From NCBI GenBank assembly GCA_018649885.1, contig JABIHA010000035.1, positions 27,200-91,199 of the forward strand: 64,000 nt of DNA, written 5' to 3'. Positions 25,605-34,835 of the stretch are shown here, piece by piece; position 1 is the first letter of the stretch; every line of letters starts with the position of its first letter. The DNA is from Bacteriovoracaceae bacterium. Its GTDB lineage: Bacteria; Bdellovibrionota; Bacteriovoracia; Bacteriovoracales; Bacteriovoracaceae. The translations under genes and the position numbers were made by a program. The notes under the pieces were generated by a model. The model was not told the origin of the DNA and made no database searches. It saw nothing but the letters and a program-made list of their open reading frames with translations.

Positions 25605-27455
25605 TTGGGTCTTCGTAAAAAAGGTGATGAGAAATTTAATCAGGCAACCGCTTTTACGGAAAAATATCTGGCACTCAATGATCACAATATTTCATTTGCA
25701 GAAAATCATAGAAAATTGCAAAGAATAAGGTCAGAATTTGAAGAAAATAGAGCAACGATTGATAGATATGTCAGGGGAGAAAAAGTAGGATTAACTCCTA
25801 AGGCCTGGATTGCTCAGTCAACAGCATATATTTTTGCACAAACTGATCTTAGAAATGCAGGATTTCACTCAGATCTTGCAAGTGCTAATTCAGCTTTTCT
25901 CAATGTCACTCTAAAACAGAGGATATGGGAAGCTGGAGAATATTCAGGTCGAATAAGGGCCATTATGGGTGGGCATATTTCTGGAGGCAAAAGACTTAAT
26001 CAAGCGACATTAAGTAAAGTGGAGCAGTATTGGTATCTCAGTGTCAATAATTTAAATGAAGTGATGAAGGTTAAAACTCAAAAAAGTATTGACCCTAAGT
26101 TAATTGAAAGCATTGAGGTAATGGAGAATAAATTTCTAGTAAATTTCAGTAAACTGAAATCCCAGGTATTTAAAGAAGGCTTTGAGTGGGAAAATAGTGG
26201 GTACTCATTAAGCGCAGGGGACTGGATTAAAAAGTCTACAGAAGCGATTAATTCCATACTAGCTGTGTCAAATGCAGCATCTCTCAAACCTGCTCATGAG
26301 TTAAATACTCAGCTTGCTGGAAATGATAAAAAAGTAAAAGTTTTGTGGGCCACAGTTGGATTTATGGCCATCCTTATCGTTTTTGCGCTTGTTTATTTCA
26401 GAAAATGGGTTTTGGGGCCTTTGAATAATTCAATGGAGCTTTTATCAAATGTGGCTTCAGAAGTGACTGTTTCATCTAGCTCCTCCTCAGAGTCATCAAA
26501 TAGTCTTTCCGAAACGGCCACAGAACAGGCCACGTCTTTGGAAGAGACTGCTTCATCACTGGAAGAGCTTTCCGCCATGGTAAAAAATAATGTGGGACAA
26601 GCTGAAAGTTCAAGAGATTTGGCCACACAGATGAAAGAAGTTTCTGATTCTGCTAAATTTACTGTTGAGTCTCTTGTGGGATCTATGAGCAAAATTAATC
26701 AAAGTAATAATGATATTCAGACTCTTGTTAAGGTCATTGAAGAAATTGGTGATAAGACAAAAATTATCGATGACATTGTTTTTCAAACAAAAATCCTCTC
26801 ATTTAATGCTTCGGTGGAAGCTGAAAGAGCTGGGGAGCATGGAAGAGGTTTCTCAGTGGTGGCCCAAGAAGTAAGTAATCTGGCACAAGTAAGTGGAAAG
26901 GCCGCTGGAGAGATTTCTGCGATGGTTAAAGAGAGTGTTAAAAAGGTTGAAGAAATTTCAGCATCAAATAAAGATAGAGTTGAAGAGGGGAATGGAAAGG
27001 TTTCTGATCTATCCACAGTACTTGACGATATTTCAGATAAATCGGGGACAATCCTTGAAAGTAGCGACAAAATTGTTGTTGCCTCAAAGGATCAGTCCAC
27101 TGGTATTTCACAGGTCAATGAGGCCATCTCTCAACTTGATCAAGCGACTCAGATGACGGCTGAGCTTGCCAGGTCAGCTTCAAACCAAGGGCACGAACTT
27201 GATCAGCAAGCAGGTAATTTGAGAGGTCTGATGGCGAATTTGTCCACAATTATCTTCGGTGGAAGGCATTCTCAAGTAGCTGTGCAGTCTCAACCTGTGA
27301 GCCAAGTACAAAATAATGTTGTTCACCTAGATTTAAAGCGACCAGAAGAAAAGCACCAACATGATGGTATAAAAGTAGTCGGTGGAAGTTCTCTAAATCT
27401 TGATGGCGGTAAAAGTGAGAGCACAGGCCAGGATGATGAATGGGAAAAGCTCTAG
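25605..27455 (+). CDS. Methyl-accepting chemotaxis protein, main part (frameshifted)
   Basis: 616 codons counted from TTG 25605, although the frame is open back to 25539 and the TTG has no ribosome site. It contains the bulk of a helical periplasmic sensor, a second transmembrane helix ([18 protein letters not shown], near 248), and a cytoplasmic signalling domain. The tip is [32 protein letters not shown] Ser-rich [18 protein letters not shown] helix carries likely methylation sites. The C-terminal ~80 residues form a flexible Gln/Lys-rich tail. It is joined to the preceding N-terminal fragment by a one-base frameshift (25539-25573). Its end overlaps the cheR start by 16 bp. Confidence 0.85.
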   Translation: MGLRKKGDEKFNQATAFTEKYLALNDHNISFAENHRKLQRIRSEFEENRATIDRYVRGEKVGLTPKAWIAQSTAYIFAQTDLRNAGFHSDLASANSAFLNVTLKQRIWEAGEYSGRIRAIMGGHISGGKRLNQATLSKVEQYWYLSVNNLNEVMKVKTQKSIDPKLIESIEVMENKFLVNFSKLKSQVFKEGFEWENSGYSLSAGDWIKKSTEAINSILAVSNAASLKPAHELNTQLAGNDKKVKVLWATVGFMAILIVFALVYFRKWVLGPLNNSMELLSNVASEVTVSSSSSSESSNSLSETATEQATSLEETASSLEELSAMVKNNVGQAESSRDLATQMKEVSDSAKFTVESLVGSMSKINQSNNDIQTLVKVIEEIGDKTKIIDDIVFQTKILSFNASVEAERAGEHGRGFSVVAQEVSNLAQVSGKAAGEISAMVKESVKKVEEISASNKDRVEEGNGKVSDLSTVLDDISDKSGTILESSDKIVVASKDQSTGISQVNEAISQLDQATQMTAELARSASNQGHELDQQAGNLRGLMANLSTIIFGGRHSQVAVQSQPVSQVQNNVVHLDLKRPEEKHQHDGIKVVGGSSLNLDGGKSESTGQDDEWEKL

Positions 27456-28312
27456 TAAAACCCTCTAAAGATATTCCCCCAATTTTAGAAAGGGAATTTA
27501 GAGATCTATCCAAATATATCGTTGAAATAACGGGCGTAAAGCTTGTGACCGGCAAGGAGAATTTGTTGGAGTCGAGGCTTTCCAGGAGGCTTGGCCAACT
27601 TGGTCTTAATAGTTGGAGGGAGTATATAAGCTATCTTGAAAGTGGCATCGATGAAAATGAAAAGCAAGTTTTAATTAATTTAATCACCACCAATAAAACT
27701 CATTTCTTCAGAGAATTGCCTCATTTTGATTATTTAAAAAAAGAATATATCCCAGAAAGATTCAAAGATTTCCACGATAAGGAAAAAACAGTTTTCATTT
27801 GGTCCGCAGCTTCATCTCGTGGGCATGAGGCCTATAGTATGGCAATGCTCCTTGATGATGAAATTTGTAAAAGAAGCTTACAGCACAATTTAAATTACAA
27901 AATTCTGGGAACAGACATCAATACCAATGTGATAAACCATTCACAAAGAGGAGTTTATCCCGGCATTGAAGTTGAAGGGGAAGTTCCTACCGAGATGGTT
28001 CAAAGGTATTTTTTAAAAGGCGAGGGATCAAATGCGGGGAAGTACTTAATCTCAAAGAATTTAGCGAGTAATATTAAATTTAGGTACCACAACCTTGTGG
28101 ACCCTCATTCTATGCTCAATGTAGAGTTTGATGTCATTTTAGTCAGAAATGTTCTGATTTACTTTGATCGTAAGACTATTGATATTGTAATTAAAAAAGT
28201 GTGTGCTCATTTAAAAAGTGGAGGCCTTCTTATTCTTGGCCATTCAGAGCATCTAGAAAGTGTTCCTAAGGAATTAACCTATATGGGATCATCAATTTAT
28301 AAAAAGACATGA
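27440..28312 (+). CDS. cheR: Chemoreceptor glutamate methyltransferase CheR
   Basis: A 290-residue CheR. An N-terminal helical domain ([22 protein letters not shown]) precedes the SAM-binding domain. Motifs are [33 protein letters not shown] (SAM loop, with Ser-Arg-Gly in place of the usual Ser-Thr-Gly-Glu), [11 protein letters not shown], and [14 protein letters not shown], the classic CheR C(R)NVLIYF box. It methylates receptor glutamates. The start lies within the receptor gene's end, and its stop overlaps cheDB (ATGA), so translation is coupled. The altered SAM-loop residue is worth noting but is not clearly inactivating. Confidence 0.93.
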   Translation: MGKALVKPSKDIPPILEREFRDLSKYIVEITGVKLVTGKENLLESRLSRRLGQLGLNSWREYISYLESGIDENEKQVLINLITTNKTHFFRELPHFDYLKKEYIPERFKDFHDKEKTVFIWSAASSRGHEAYSMAMLLDDEICKRSLQHNLNYKILGTDINTNVINHSQRGVYPGIEVEGEVPTEMVQRYFLKGEGSNAGKYLISKNLASNIKFRYHNLVDPHSMLNVEFDVILVRNVLIYFDRKTIDIVIKKVCAHLKSGGLLILGHSEHLESVPKELTYMGSSIYKKT

Positions 28313-29814
28313 GTGATTTATTAAAAGAAATCTATTTAAAAGAAAATGAATTCTACTTTAGTAGTGAGGAGATCTATATATACACAAGTGTTTCTTCATG
28401 TGTGGTAGTTTCAATTTTTGACACTGAAAAAAAATATGGAGGGATATGCCATATCTCACTTGGCAGCTCAAGTGCTGAGAAGGATCATAAAACGGCAGAG
28501 TTTTTGATTAAGGCCCTTCTTAGAGAATTTAAAGATGGTGGGTCAAGACCTGAAGCTCTTGAAGCAAAAATTGTAGGAGGGTGTGACTCCCTTCGATTTA
28601 CAGAGTTTCACCCTTCACAAGATAATATCAATTCAACAATTGAGGTTTTAAAGCGTTACAATCTGAAAGTTGTCGCCAACTCAACAGGGGGAAGTTGCAG
28701 CGTTGATATAAAGTTTTATCCAACAACAGGTGAAATAAGAACTAGGGAAAAAAAGGAAAAGGCGAGGGCCAAAACGAAGGTTCTTATTGTCGATGATTCA
28801 AGAACTATTCAAAAGTTACTGAAAAAGATAATTAGTGAGGACCCTCGCTTAGAAGTTTCCGGTGTGGCCTGTGATGCGGCCATGGCCGAAATAGAGATTG
28901 GTAAAAATCGGCCAGATGTTATTACTCTCGACATTCAAATGCCGGGATTAAATGGTGTTGAATTTTTAGAGCAAGTCATTGTTCCCAAGTACAAAATTCC
29001 AACAATTATGGTCTCTTCACTTAAAAAGAGTGAAAGTGAGCTTGTTTTAAAATCACTTGAATTGGGTGCGTTTAGTTATTATGAGAAACCTTCCTTTGAT
29101 AAGATTAACCAAGTTAAGGAAGAGCTGACTGAGCTTTTATATACGGCCGGAAAGAGTGAGGTGAAACTTGCCAATATTCCGAAAAAAGGGCACAGACATT
29201 TTGCCGAAAGTGGACAAATTGATCTAAAAAATTCATTAATACTGATAGGTGCTTCCACCGGAGGGACAATTGCTTTAACTGAGTTAATTTGCTCTTTTCC
29301 TCCCAATATTCCTCCTACACTTATGGTGCTCCATATTCCTGAAGGGTTCTCAACATCTTTTGCTGAGAGGCTCAATCAGCAAACACCCTTTTTAGTGAAA
29401 GAGGCATGTGGAGGTGAAGAGTTATTACCCAACCAAGTACTACTAGCACCAGGCGGAAAGCAGATGAAAGTTGTCGAAAAGAGAAGAAAATTTATCATTG
29501 AAATTAATGATGATGCTGAGGTAAATAGGCACAAACCATCTGTGGATTATCTCTTTTTTTCGATTACCCAAAAAGTCAGAAAGAGGATGGCCGGCTGTAT
29601 CCTTACTGGCATGGGGGCCGATGGTGCTAAAGGGCTTCTCCACCTAAAAAATTTGGGAGTCTACACTATTGCTCAAGATAAGGACAGTTGTGTTGTTTTT
29701 GGAATGCCTAAAGAGGCCATTAAGCTAGGAGCAGCTGAGAAGGTGCTCCCACTTAGTAAAATATCAGGCGAGTTATTTTTTCAACTGTCTAAGCGCAAGA
29801 AGAAATCTGCTTAG
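28309..29814 (+). CDS. CheD-CheB fusion: receptor deamidase plus response-regulator methylesterase
   Basis: 501 residues in three parts. Residues 1-145 resemble CheD: SVSSCVVVSIFD with the catalytic Cys, YGGICHISL with the catalytic His, EAKIVGG, and a closing DIKFYPTTGEIRTRE. Residues ~155-275 are a receiver domain with VLIVDDS, the phospho-accepting Asp in ITLDIQMPG, and TIMVSS. Residues ~300-495 are the CheB methylesterase: LIGASTGGT (Ser), VLHIPEGFSTSFAERL (His) and TGMGADGAKGL (Asp). CheD and CheB are usually separate proteins. The fusion puts deamidation and demethylation under one phosphorylation switch. It overlaps cheR by 4 bp and is the last gene of the operon. Confidence 0.88.
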   Translation: MSDLLKEIYLKENEFYFSSEEIYIYTSVSSCVVVSIFDTEKKYGGICHISLGSSSAEKDHKTAEFLIKALLREFKDGGSRPEALEAKIVGGCDSLRFTEFHPSQDNINSTIEVLKRYNLKVVANSTGGSCSVDIKFYPTTGEIRTREKKEKARAKTKVLIVDDSRTIQKLLKKIISEDPRLEVSGVACDAAMAEIEIGKNRPDVITLDIQMPGLNGVEFLEQVIVPKYKIPTIMVSSLKKSESELVLKSLELGAFSYYEKPSFDKINQVKEELTELLYTAGKSEVKLANIPKKGHRHFAESGQIDLKNSLILIGASTGGTIALTELICSFPPNIPPTLMVLHIPEGFSTSFAERLNQQTPFLVKEACGGEELLPNQVLLAPGGKQMKVVEKRRKFIIEINDDAEVNRHKPSVDYLFFSITQKVRKRMAGCILTGMGADGAKGLLHLKNLGVYTIAQDKDSCVVFGMPKEAIKLGAAEKVLPLSKISGELFFQLSKRKKKSA

Positions 29815-29833
29815 TTTAAATTATATTGACTGA

Positions 29834-30205
29834 GTGGATGGAATATCTAACTATTTATCTATGGAAGAAAATGAAAGAAAAAAATTCAAAATCCTCATTG
29901 AAAAGTCTATTGAGGATGAGCACGACAATATCGAATCTTTGAAAAAGAACACTCAGCCTGTTTCACCCGATAATGCCATTGGTAGACTCTCTCGAATGGA
30001 GGCCATTTCAGAAAAAAGTGTATTTGATGCTTCACTCAGAAAGGCAGAATTGAGACTTCGCTCTCTTGAAGGTGCTCTAAATCGAGTCGAGTTGGAAGAT
30101 TTTGGAATATGTTCTGAGTGCGCTGAGCCAATTCCTATGAAGAGGCTCCGCGCAGTACCTTATAGTAGTAGTTGCATTTCTTGTCTGGAAAGTCATGATG
30201 GATAG
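29834..30205 (+). CDS. TraR/DksA-type zinc-finger protein
   Basis: A 123-residue protein. The N-terminal two thirds are charged and helical (IEKSIEDEHDNIESLKK...LRSLEGALNRVE). The C-terminus has the DksA/TraR zinc finger: FGICSECAEPIPMKRLRAVPYSSSCISC, C-x2-C and C-x2-C. The linker EDFGICSECAEPI is typical. DksA relatives bind RNA polymerase through its secondary channel and modulate promoters with ppGpp. This one lacks an obvious Asp-x2-Asp tip, so its effect is open. The start is GTG 29834; an in-frame ATG at residue 10 is an alternative and neither has a strong ribosome site. It follows cheDB by 19 bp. Confidence 0.75.
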   Translation: MDGISNYLSMEENERKKFKILIEKSIEDEHDNIESLKKNTQPVSPDNAIGRLSRMEAISEKSVFDASLRKAELRLRSLEGALNRVELEDFGICSECAEPIPMKRLRAVPYSSSCISCLESHDG

Positions 30206-30211
30206 ATTTAG

Positions 30212-31000
30212 TTATCTATTAAGCACAATCTTTTGATCATTCTTTGCTGTTTTGCTCTTAGCTTTTTTGATATCTTCCATTCCTACAACAATTGTGTCAA
30301 TCGCCAGAGAGGTTCCACTGGCCATAGAGCTATAGACTTGGCCAACAGCGATATCTTTGTTGAGTAGAAAGTGATCTGTTTTTGAAAGGTAAACATAATT
30401 AACCAGTGTTTCTCCAGGAGCTATTTCAGTTAAAGTATATGTTCCTGTAATAAAGTCAAAAGGCTCATTATTATCAGCTGGGTTATCTATATATTTCTTA
30501 GCTTCTTCTTCTGGAATCATAATGTGTTTGATTTCAACTGTTTTTTGTTTCTTAGCATTTTCAAATCTTTTAATTGTTAAAAGGTCATTGTGAACATAGG
30601 TTCCTCTTTTATAAACCCTTCTTTTAATAACCCATCTATCAGTTTCATATTTTTCTGCTTTATAGACCTTTTTAATATCTCTTATAACAAATGATTCAAC
30701 TAGGTTTTGATTTTTATAGGGACATTCAAATTTTCTGTCGAGATCCTTTCTTCTTCTTTTATATTTGTTATTACATTTTTCTTCAAAATTTGTGATCTTT
30801 GTCATGACCTCACTCATGGGGCCTTCTATTTCTTTGTTGATTTCAGCGCGATAAATTCTGACGTCGCCTTTTTTACCACTTTCTAGAACCACACCTTTTT
30901 CAGTTTTCTTATCACCAAGTTTGATTCCATCGACGACAGTTTCCGAAAGTGCAGCACTGATGATGAGCAAACAACTAAATGTAACAACTAAAGCTTTCAT
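30212..31000 (-). CDS. Exported START/SRPBCC-like protein
   Basis: About 262 residues from ATG 31000, chosen because AGGGATGA lies just upstream and the signal peptide (MKALVVTFSCLLIISAALSE) starts here. A longer frame back to 31042 would bury the signal. The mature part is rich in beta strands and Lys. EGPMSEVMTKITNFEEKC, DRWVIKRRVYKRGTYV and the closing YTLTEIAPGETLVNYVYLS, with a C-terminal helix, recall START/polyketide-cyclase-like (SRPBCC) lipid-binding folds. A periplasmic lipid-binding role is inferred. Convergent with the DksA-like gene. Confidence 0.6.
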   Translation of the reverse strand: MKALVVTFSCLLIISAALSETVVDGIKLGDKKTEKGVVLESGKKGDVRIYRAEINKEIEGPMSEVMTKITNFEEKCNNKYKRRRKDLDRKFECPYKNQNLVESFVIRDIKKVYKAEKYETDRWVIKRRVYKRGTYVHNDLLTIKRFENAKKQKTVEIKHIMIPEEEAKKYIDNPADNNEPFDFITGTYTLTEIAPGETLVNYVYLSKTDHFLLNKDIAVGQVYSSMASGTSLAIDTIVVGMEDIKKAKSKTAKNDQKIVLNR

Positions 31001-31243
31001 AATTTCATCCCTATATATTTTGATCAGTTCAGCTAAAATCATTATAGTTCCTTTATGCTAAGTTGAAAGGCCGGCCGATGTGGCTATGAGAGCGCCTTTC
31101 TCAGGTATTTTAATAGTAACCTAAATCTAGCCAAAAACCACGCAGTGCGCCATTAAATGATGCCAAATTGTAAAATTTCCATTTCATGTGTTTCTTCTCT
31201 GCCGCCTAGACCTCGGCATCAAGTCACCACATAATAGATAGTT

Positions 31244-32983
31244 ATGAAACTACCTATCAAATTTACGACATCGATCATTTTTATTGGCTCTCTATTATTG
31301 GCACTTTGGGTGGGAATGACCCAAGATCCAGTCTTCCGGGTGGAGAAAATCTCTTTGGATGTAAAAGAGGATTCTAGAGGTCTCCATTATACCTATAAGG
31401 GGGAGCCCAGCTATTTTACGGCCATGGAACAGAAGCTTTCGAGCTTAAACCCAGACAGCTTTAGTCAATCTGTTGGAAAAATTCTTCAGGAAAAGAATGT
31501 TAAAGAGGAATTCATTTATATCCAAAATGATGAGGGAAAAAGCTATTTTAAATTAGCGTTAAAAAAGCATTTTAATTTCTTCTCCCTTCTTCCTGCTCTT
31601 GTGGCAGTTTTGCTTTGCTGGCTTACAAAGGAGCCGGTGGTTTCCCTTCTCGGTGGTATCTTCTCGGGCGCATTTATGTTGGGTCTATACGATATTACTG
31701 AAGAAGTTTTTATTCCTACATTCATGACCAAGGGAGCAGCCTCAATCCTTCTTTTGTACCTAATACTCCTCGGTGGAATTATGGGAGTATGGGCAAAAAC
31801 GGGAGCCGCTAAGGCCTTTGCTGAATTTATGACTGTTCACTTCGTTAAGGGTCCAAGATCTGCAAAGCTGGTCGCCTGGGCCTTAGGAATTATCTTTTTT
31901 CAAGGGGGAACTGTATCAACTGTTTTGGTTGGCACAACCGTTAAGCCCATTGCTGACAAAGAGAGAATTAGTCACGAAGAGCTCGCCTATATTGTAGACT
32001 CAACAGCTTCTCCCATTGCTTCTCAATTGGCATTCAACGCATGGCCTGGCTACATTCAAAGTTTTATTTTTGTTTCAGGAGTAGCATGGCTTTCAACTGA
32101 AGCAGATCGTTTAACATTTTTCTTCAAAAGCGTTCCTTTTTGTTTTTACGCAATCTTTGCTGTGCTTGGGACTTTTTTATTAAGTATCGATAAGGCACCT
32201 TTTCTGGGTAAACAAATGAAAGAGGCCATAAAAAGAGCGCGAACAACTGGCCTTCTTGACCACCCCGATGCGGAGCCACTAAGTGCAAAAGAATTAGAAA
32301 CTGAGAGTATCCCTGACCACTACAAGCCTCATATCATCGATTTCTTTTTGCCACTTTTAGTTTTGATAGCTGTGGCCATAGGTACTTTTATTAAAAGTGG
32401 ATCACCTCAGGTTAGGTGGGCCTTTGGACTTAGTTTAAGCTGTGGATTTGTTCTCGCTTTGATTCGAGGCATGGGCATCAAAGATCTAGTTGATGGTGTG
32501 ATTGATGGAATCAAAGGGGTGAGCCTTGGGGCGGTGATTCTTCTTTTGGCCATTACCTTAGGCTCTATTTCAAAGCAAACTGGGGGAGGAGACTACCTGG
32601 TTGAGATGTTGGGCCCAACCCTTCCTTACTGGTCCCTTCCTGTTATTTTACAAATTCTCACCATAATCATTGCTTTCTCTACCGGGACCAGCTGGGGGAC
32701 TTATGCCATGGCCTTCCCGCTGGCAATGCCATTATCTTGGGCCATTGCAAACTCACAAGGGCTTGCGCATCCAGAGTTTTATATGACAATTTGCTTTGCT
32801 GCTGTCATGGACGGCTCTGTTTTTGGGGATCAATGCTCCCCCATTTCGGATACCACAGTACTGTCTTCCATGTGCTGTGGGTGTGATTTGATGGATCATG
32901 TGAAGACCCAAATCCCTCAGGCAACAGTGGCAGCTGTTCTGGCAGCGGTTTTATGGACTGGAGCTGTCATAGTATTCGCATGA
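31244..32983 (+). CDS. NhaC-family Na+/H+ antiporter
   Basis: A 579-residue transporter with about 11-12 membrane helices. An N-terminal helix precedes a ~75-residue soluble, probably periplasmic, loop that most family members have shorter. Family signatures are FQGGTVSTVLVGTTVKPIAD, DSTASPIASQLAFNAWPGYI, FSTGTSWGTYAMAFPLAMPL and FGDQCSPISDTTVLSS. The last matches the conserved ion-site region of NhaC/YheL-like antiporters. A central soluble linker (about 335-365) separates two inverted halves. Exchange of Na+ for H+ is likely; some relatives exchange malate/lactate, which the sequence does not exclude. Confidence 0.82.
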   Translation: MKLPIKFTTSIIFIGSLLLALWVGMTQDPVFRVEKISLDVKEDSRGLHYTYKGEPSYFTAMEQKLSSLNPDSFSQSVGKILQEKNVKEEFIYIQNDEGKSYFKLALKKHFNFFSLLPALVAVLLCWLTKEPVVSLLGGIFSGAFMLGLYDITEEVFIPTFMTKGAASILLLYLILLGGIMGVWAKTGAAKAFAEFMTVHFVKGPRSAKLVAWALGIIFFQGGTVSTVLVGTTVKPIADKERISHEELAYIVDSTASPIASQLAFNAWPGYIQSFIFVSGVAWLSTEADRLTFFFKSVPFCFYAIFAVLGTFLLSIDKAPFLGKQMKEAIKRARTTGLLDHPDAEPLSAKELETESIPDHYKPHIIDFFLPLLVLIAVAIGTFIKSGSPQVRWAFGLSLSCGFVLALIRGMGIKDLVDGVIDGIKGVSLGAVILLLAITLGSISKQTGGGDYLVEMLGPTLPYWSLPVILQILTIIIAFSTGTSWGTYAMAFPLAMPLSWAIANSQGLAHPEFYMTICFAAVMDGSVFGDQCSPISDTTVLSSMCCGCDLMDHVKTQIPQATVAAVLAAVLWTGAVIVFA

Positions 32984-33094
32984 GTGTTTCAAAAGTGTTG
33001 AAATTTTAAAGATCTAGCACCTGGTAAACTTTTCTAGAAATTTAGCTGAGCTTTGTTTAGGGCCTATACTGCCACCGCACCAACGGAGGAAATT

Positions 33095-33310
33095 ATGCCC
33101 AAACATTACAGACGACAAGGCCGAAGCTTTTATAAAAGATGTGATTCATGGACAATCGGAAAACAAGTTGCGGGAAGCGAATCGGCCAGTGAAGGGGAGG
33201 CGCAAGTAGTTCAAAAGTTATCAGAGCAAACTGCACCTACTGAGATTAAAATAACTTTAAACTGGCCCCTACATTTTTGGCTTAGAGCTACTAGTATCTC
33301 GAGGTTCTAG
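33095..33310 (+). CDS. Small basic protein, unknown function
   Basis: 71 codons from ATG 33095 with an excellent GGAGG ribosome site six bases upstream; an in-frame upstream start at 33053 lacks one. A TATACT -10-like box at 33065-33070 would give a short leader. The protein begins MPKHYRRQGRSFYKRCDSW, is basic at the N-terminus and ends WPLHFWLRATSISRF, amphipathic. Its last 20 bases overlap the end of the convergent ribosomal protein gene. No family recognised. The ribosome site makes expression likely. Confidence 0.5.
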   Translation: MPKHYRRQGRSFYKRCDSWTIGKQVAGSESASEGEAQVVQKLSEQTAPTEIKITLNWPLHFWLRATSISRF

Positions 33311-33515
33311 AGTTCTTTTTGATAGTTTTGATTCTTCTTTTTTCAGCTTGCTCAAGCTTTTCTTTTTTTCTAACGCTTGGCTTTTTGTAGTCTTTTCTTT
33401 TTTTGTATTCTTTTAGGACCCCAAAGTTTTCACACTTTCTTTTAAACTTTCTGAGGGCCTTTTCTGCTGGAAAATCGCCGCTAATTTCTATTAACACATT
33501 CATGCGTTTATTCAA
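33291..33515 (-). CDS. rpsU: Small-subunit ribosomal protein bS21
   Basis: 74 residues matching bS21: PAEKALRKFKRKCENFGVLKEYKKRKDYKKPSVRKKEK, compare the family core ALRRFKRxCEKxGVLxExRRRExYEKPSxxRKRK. A long basic C-terminal helix follows. The TTG start at 33515 has AAGGAG seven bases upstream. The ATG four codons later would sit 19 bases from it, so I keep TTG. It is not in the usual rpsU-dnaG-rpoD setting. It helps position mRNA on the 30S subunit. Confidence 0.92.
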   Translation of the reverse strand: MNKRMNVLIEISGDFPAEKALRKFKRKCENFGVLKEYKKRKDYKKPSVRKKEKLEQAEKRRIKTIKKNSRTSRY

Positions 33516-33545
33516 AATAAGACTCCTTATGATTTATAGATGGGC

Positions 33546-33574
33546 GGTATAGTAGCACCATCTTGTATTAACAA
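33546..33574 (-). promoter_or_regulatory. Candidate sigma-70 promoter of rpsU
   Basis: On the minus strand, TTGTTA (33574-33569) and TATACC (33551-33546) are separated by exactly 17 bases. The -10 box ends about 30 bases before the TTG start. The spacing is ideal and the boxes are four- and five-base matches. Confidence 0.45.
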
Positions 33575-33733
33575 TCAAATTAGCGGCATGCTCACTGTGA
33601 CCTTGGGGGAGCCGAGCTTTTTGTCCATATTGACGCTTGGGGTCATTATCATTTTTTCAAAAACCCGTCTTTTTTAAAAAATCACAACGCGCGCGTGTTA
33701 GAAATTTTCGCAGACGACAATGAGGGATTAATA

Positions 33734-34747
33734 ATGAGATATTGCATACTTGCCACTACAATTTGGGTTTTAGCTTTTTCTAGTTATGCGAAAAATCCCT
33801 GTCATGTCACTCGTGCCGCCATTGATGTGGGTTCTGGGACTACTAAATTTGCACAGGCCATTGTTGATAAATGCAATGGACGGATTGTTAAAATTCAAAA
33901 ATTTGAAAAAAAACGTGTTCCCCACGCTGACTCACTGGCAAAAAATAATAACTTCTTTGATGAAGAGGTCCAAAAAATGGGAATTAAGACCCTCAAAGAA
34001 TTTTTAAGTAAGCTTGATAATGGTGTTCCTGTTGTGGCCATTGCAACCTCTGCTTTTAGAACAGCTATAAATAGTGACGAATATGTCGAAAAAATTATCA
34101 GTGAAACCTCTCTCAAATTTCATGTTATCTCTCAAGAGCAAGAGGCAGCTTTTGGTCTAAAAGCGGCCAGCTCCCTTGCCGGCGGAAGGCCTTCTGACTT
34201 TCTTGTTTGGGATATTGGCGGAGGCTCAATGCAAATAAGTAGCGCAAACTCAGATGGAGCACAAGGCCCTCAGCTTTCTACTTATTTGGGACATTTGGCA
34301 TCAGTGCCTATGAAAAATTTAATGACTACTCAGGTGCAGAAAAAAGGCAGTTCAAATTCACCCAATCCTGTATCTAAAAAAGAATATAGCGTGGCACTTG
34401 GTAAGGTTGTGGATCTGGCAAAGAGAAGTGTTCAAAAAAGTATTCAAAAAAGTGTGGCCCAAAAAAAGGTTTTGGGGATAGGCGGTGTGATTTACTACAA
34501 TACCTGCAGCAATATTCCTGGAAAGAAAAAAGGATGCAGTTTTACGGCTGGGGAGCTAGAGCGCTCTATTGCCCGCAAGCTTGGCAAAAGTGATGAAGAG
34601 TTAGGCGGAGGTAAATTTGTTGATGAATCAGTTACTAATCCAATTTTAGTACTTGGCTTTATGAAAGCACTTGGTATTGAAAAAATGCAAACCCTTAAAG
34701 TTTCTATGGCGAATGGTGTTCTAATTGATGAGCTTTTTTGGAAATAG
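33734..34747 (+). CDS. Exported Ppx/GppA-like phosphatase
   Basis: About 337 residues from ATG 33734, which has AGGGA six bases upstream. The signal peptide is MRYCILATTIWVLAFSSYA before KNPC. The mature protein follows the exopolyphosphatase/guanosine pentaphosphatase fold (actin-like ATPase superfamily): RAAIDVGSGTTKFAQAIV (phosphate 1 loop), AIATSAFRTA, VISQEQEAAFGLKAA, LVWDIGGGSMQIS (phosphate 2 loop), and KVLGIGGVIYYN. It is shorter than enzymes carrying the C-terminal HD domain, so it holds only the core phosphatase. Normal Ppx/GppA proteins are cytosolic; export would give it external polyphosphate or nucleotides as substrate. Two Cys pairs (CSNIPGKKKGC and others) fit an exported protein. 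Confidence 0.78.
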   Translation: MRYCILATTIWVLAFSSYAKNPCHVTRAAIDVGSGTTKFAQAIVDKCNGRIVKIQKFEKKRVPHADSLAKNNNFFDEEVQKMGIKTLKEFLSKLDNGVPVVAIATSAFRTAINSDEYVEKIISETSLKFHVISQEQEAAFGLKAASSLAGGRPSDFLVWDIGGGSMQISSANSDGAQGPQLSTYLGHLASVPMKNLMTTQVQKKGSSNSPNPVSKKEYSVALGKVVDLAKRSVQKSIQKSVAQKKVLGIGGVIYYNTCSNIPGKKKGCSFTAGELERSIARKLGKSDEELGGGKFVDESVTNPILVLGFMKALGIEKMQTLKVSMANGVLIDELFWK

Positions 34748-34835
34748 AGCTGGAAGCTATTAATACTGCGTATAAATACTTCAAAATACTACAACCCTGT
34801 CGGGCTTTGTTGTAAGTTCTCTCTTGAGAGAGACA

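Noticed and set aside
30202..30219. Inverted repeat ATAGAT/ATCTAT over the convergent stops of the DksA-like and SRPBCC-like genes
   Set aside because: Only six base pairs, all A/T-rich; too weak to call a terminator.
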